This document shows, piece by piece, positions 15,642 to 16,185 of a stretch of 16,185 bases of DNA. Position numbers and translations under genes: made by a program. Every line of letters begins with the position of its first letter. Position 1 is the first letter of the stretch. The stretch is taken from contig CAUCXT010000051.1 of the NCBI GenBank assembly GCA_958446835.1, forward strand, positions 1 to 16,185, given 5' to 3'. Source of the DNA: an uncultured Eubacterium sp. (GTDB lineage: Bacteria; Bacillota; Clostridia; Lachnospirales; Lachnospiraceae). The notes beneath the pieces are model-generated. The model made no database searches. It was not told where the DNA came from and saw only the letters and a list, made by a program, of their open reading frames with translations.

Positions 15642-15670
15642 TTGTTAGTGCCATAAATGACTGCTATAAT
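15642..15670 (+). promoter_or_regulatory. Sigma-A-type promoter of the HTH regulator gene
   Basis: TTGTTA (15642-15647) and a perfect TATAAT (15665-15670) are separated by 17 bases. Transcription would start near 15677, giving a leader of about 50 bases. An AGGAGG site (15708-15713) lies within that leader. Confidence 0.75.
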
Positions 15671-15725
15671 AATACAAAACAACAAATTAGGAGTAATGCG
15701 TCTATATAGGAGGCGCAAGTCAATT

Positions 15726-16185
15726 ATGGCATTTTACTTATTGGGAGATTGTATAAGAGAACGGCGGGAGAGACTTGGAGTTACACAGGAGGATCTGTGC
15801 GAGGGAATATGCTCTGTGCCTACATTGTCTAAAATAGAAAATGGCAAACAGGGCATGAGGTTAAACCAGTATATTGCAATTATGGAGAGATTGGGGCTGC
15901 CTGTAGAACCTTTAGGGGTGCGGGTCACAAGTGACGAAATGTACTGGTATAACATTAAGAGGGAAATAAGACATAGGCTGGCTTCACAGAAAGGGGATGT
16001 GGAGGAACTGCTGGATGAATTGAAGAATTGTCCAATTGGAATGGATAATATGACTGAGCAGTATATCACATTTGTGAGAGCCGGACTTAGGAGAGAAAAA
16101 GCTGGTTTTGATGATGAAATGCTTGAGTTGTTATTGCATGCAATACATTGTACCTATAGAAATTTTGATATAAACCAGGTAAACA
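15726..16185 (+). CDS. Rgg/PlcR-like HTH regulator with TPR-type C-terminus, 3' end outside window
   Basis: This is the first 153 codons of a transcription regulator. Residues about 6-60 form an XRE-type helix-turn-helix (IRERRERLGVTQEDL, then SVPTLSKIENGKQGMRLNQYIAIMERLGLP). From about residue 70 the protein is helical (EMYWYNIKREIRHRLASQKGDVEELLDEL and onward), as in the TPR-like ligand domain of the Rgg/MutR/PlcR group, which often sense small peptides. I chose the ATG at 15726, which places the HTH at the normal distance from the N-terminus; AGGAGG lies 12 bases upstream, rather far. An in-frame ATG at 15696 would add ten residues but overlaps poorly with its own ribosome site. It has its own promoter and follows a terminator, so it is separate from the arabinose genes. 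Its target and inducer cannot be seen here. Confidence 0.82.
   Translation, partial: MAFYLLGDCIRERRERLGVTQEDLCEGICSVPTLSKIENGKQGMRLNQYIAIMERLGLPVEPLGVRVTSDEMYWYNIKREIRHRLASQKGDVEELLDELKNCPIGMDNMTEQYITFVRAGLRREKAGFDDEMLELLLHAIHCTYRNFDINQVN

Noticed and set aside
15696..15725. Earlier in-frame ATG for the HTH regulator
   Set aside because: The AGGAG before it is only two bases away and the extra ten residues are Arg-rich and not part of the HTH. Kept only as an alternative start.

Overview
The window looks like chromosome from a Firmicute of the class Clostridia, most likely family Lachnospiraceae. This rests on moderate GC with many AGA/AGG and ATA codons, strong AGGAGG-type ribosome sites, the dnaX-ebfC-recR order, and an N-terminal TPR protein of a style I associate with Lachnospiraceae. 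The genus cannot be fixed from sequence alone. All genes I can support lie on the + strand, and coding density is very high.

Layout: (1) 1-434 is the 3' end of a 6-phosphofructokinase gene. (2) 459-3189 is a replication/repair block: dnaX (clamp-loader tau), a promoter, ebfC (nucleoid-associated protein) and recR (recombination mediator). (3) 3202-12986 is a tightly packed four-gene block that follows recR by 12 bases. It encodes a JetA/MksF-like kleisin-type protein, a small JetB/MksE-like winged-helix protein, a 1485-residue SMC-like coiled-coil ATPase (JetC/MksB-like), and a 985-residue protein with TPR-like helices, a long acidic linker and a degenerate CbxX/CbbX-type AAA+ domain. It resembles a Wadjet (JetABCD) / MksBEF condensin, but no JetD/MksG Toprim nuclease is present in the window. 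The SMC head has Asn where the catalytic Walker B Glu is expected, and every catalytic motif of the AAA-like domain is altered. This is the most interesting part of the window. (4) 13051-15497 is an L-arabinose-type pair: an FGGY sugar kinase (probable ribulokinase) and araD (L-ribulose-5-phosphate 4-epimerase), with an inverted repeat between them that could be an operator. (5) After a strong terminator (15563-15607), an independent promoter drives the start of an Rgg/PlcR-like HTH regulator that runs off the right edge.

How it fits together: the promoter at 2095-2123 can serve ebfC, recR and the four SMC-block genes as one transcript of about 10.8 kb, because I see no intrinsic terminator until after araD. 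Co-transcription with ebfC and recR points to a chromosome-maintenance or DNA-surveillance role for the SMC-like complex rather than a mobile defence cassette, although a defence role is not excluded. The sugar pair would convert L-ribulose to D-xylulose 5-phosphate; araA is not in the window. I see no tRNA, rRNA, CRISPR array, insertion sequence or phage genes.
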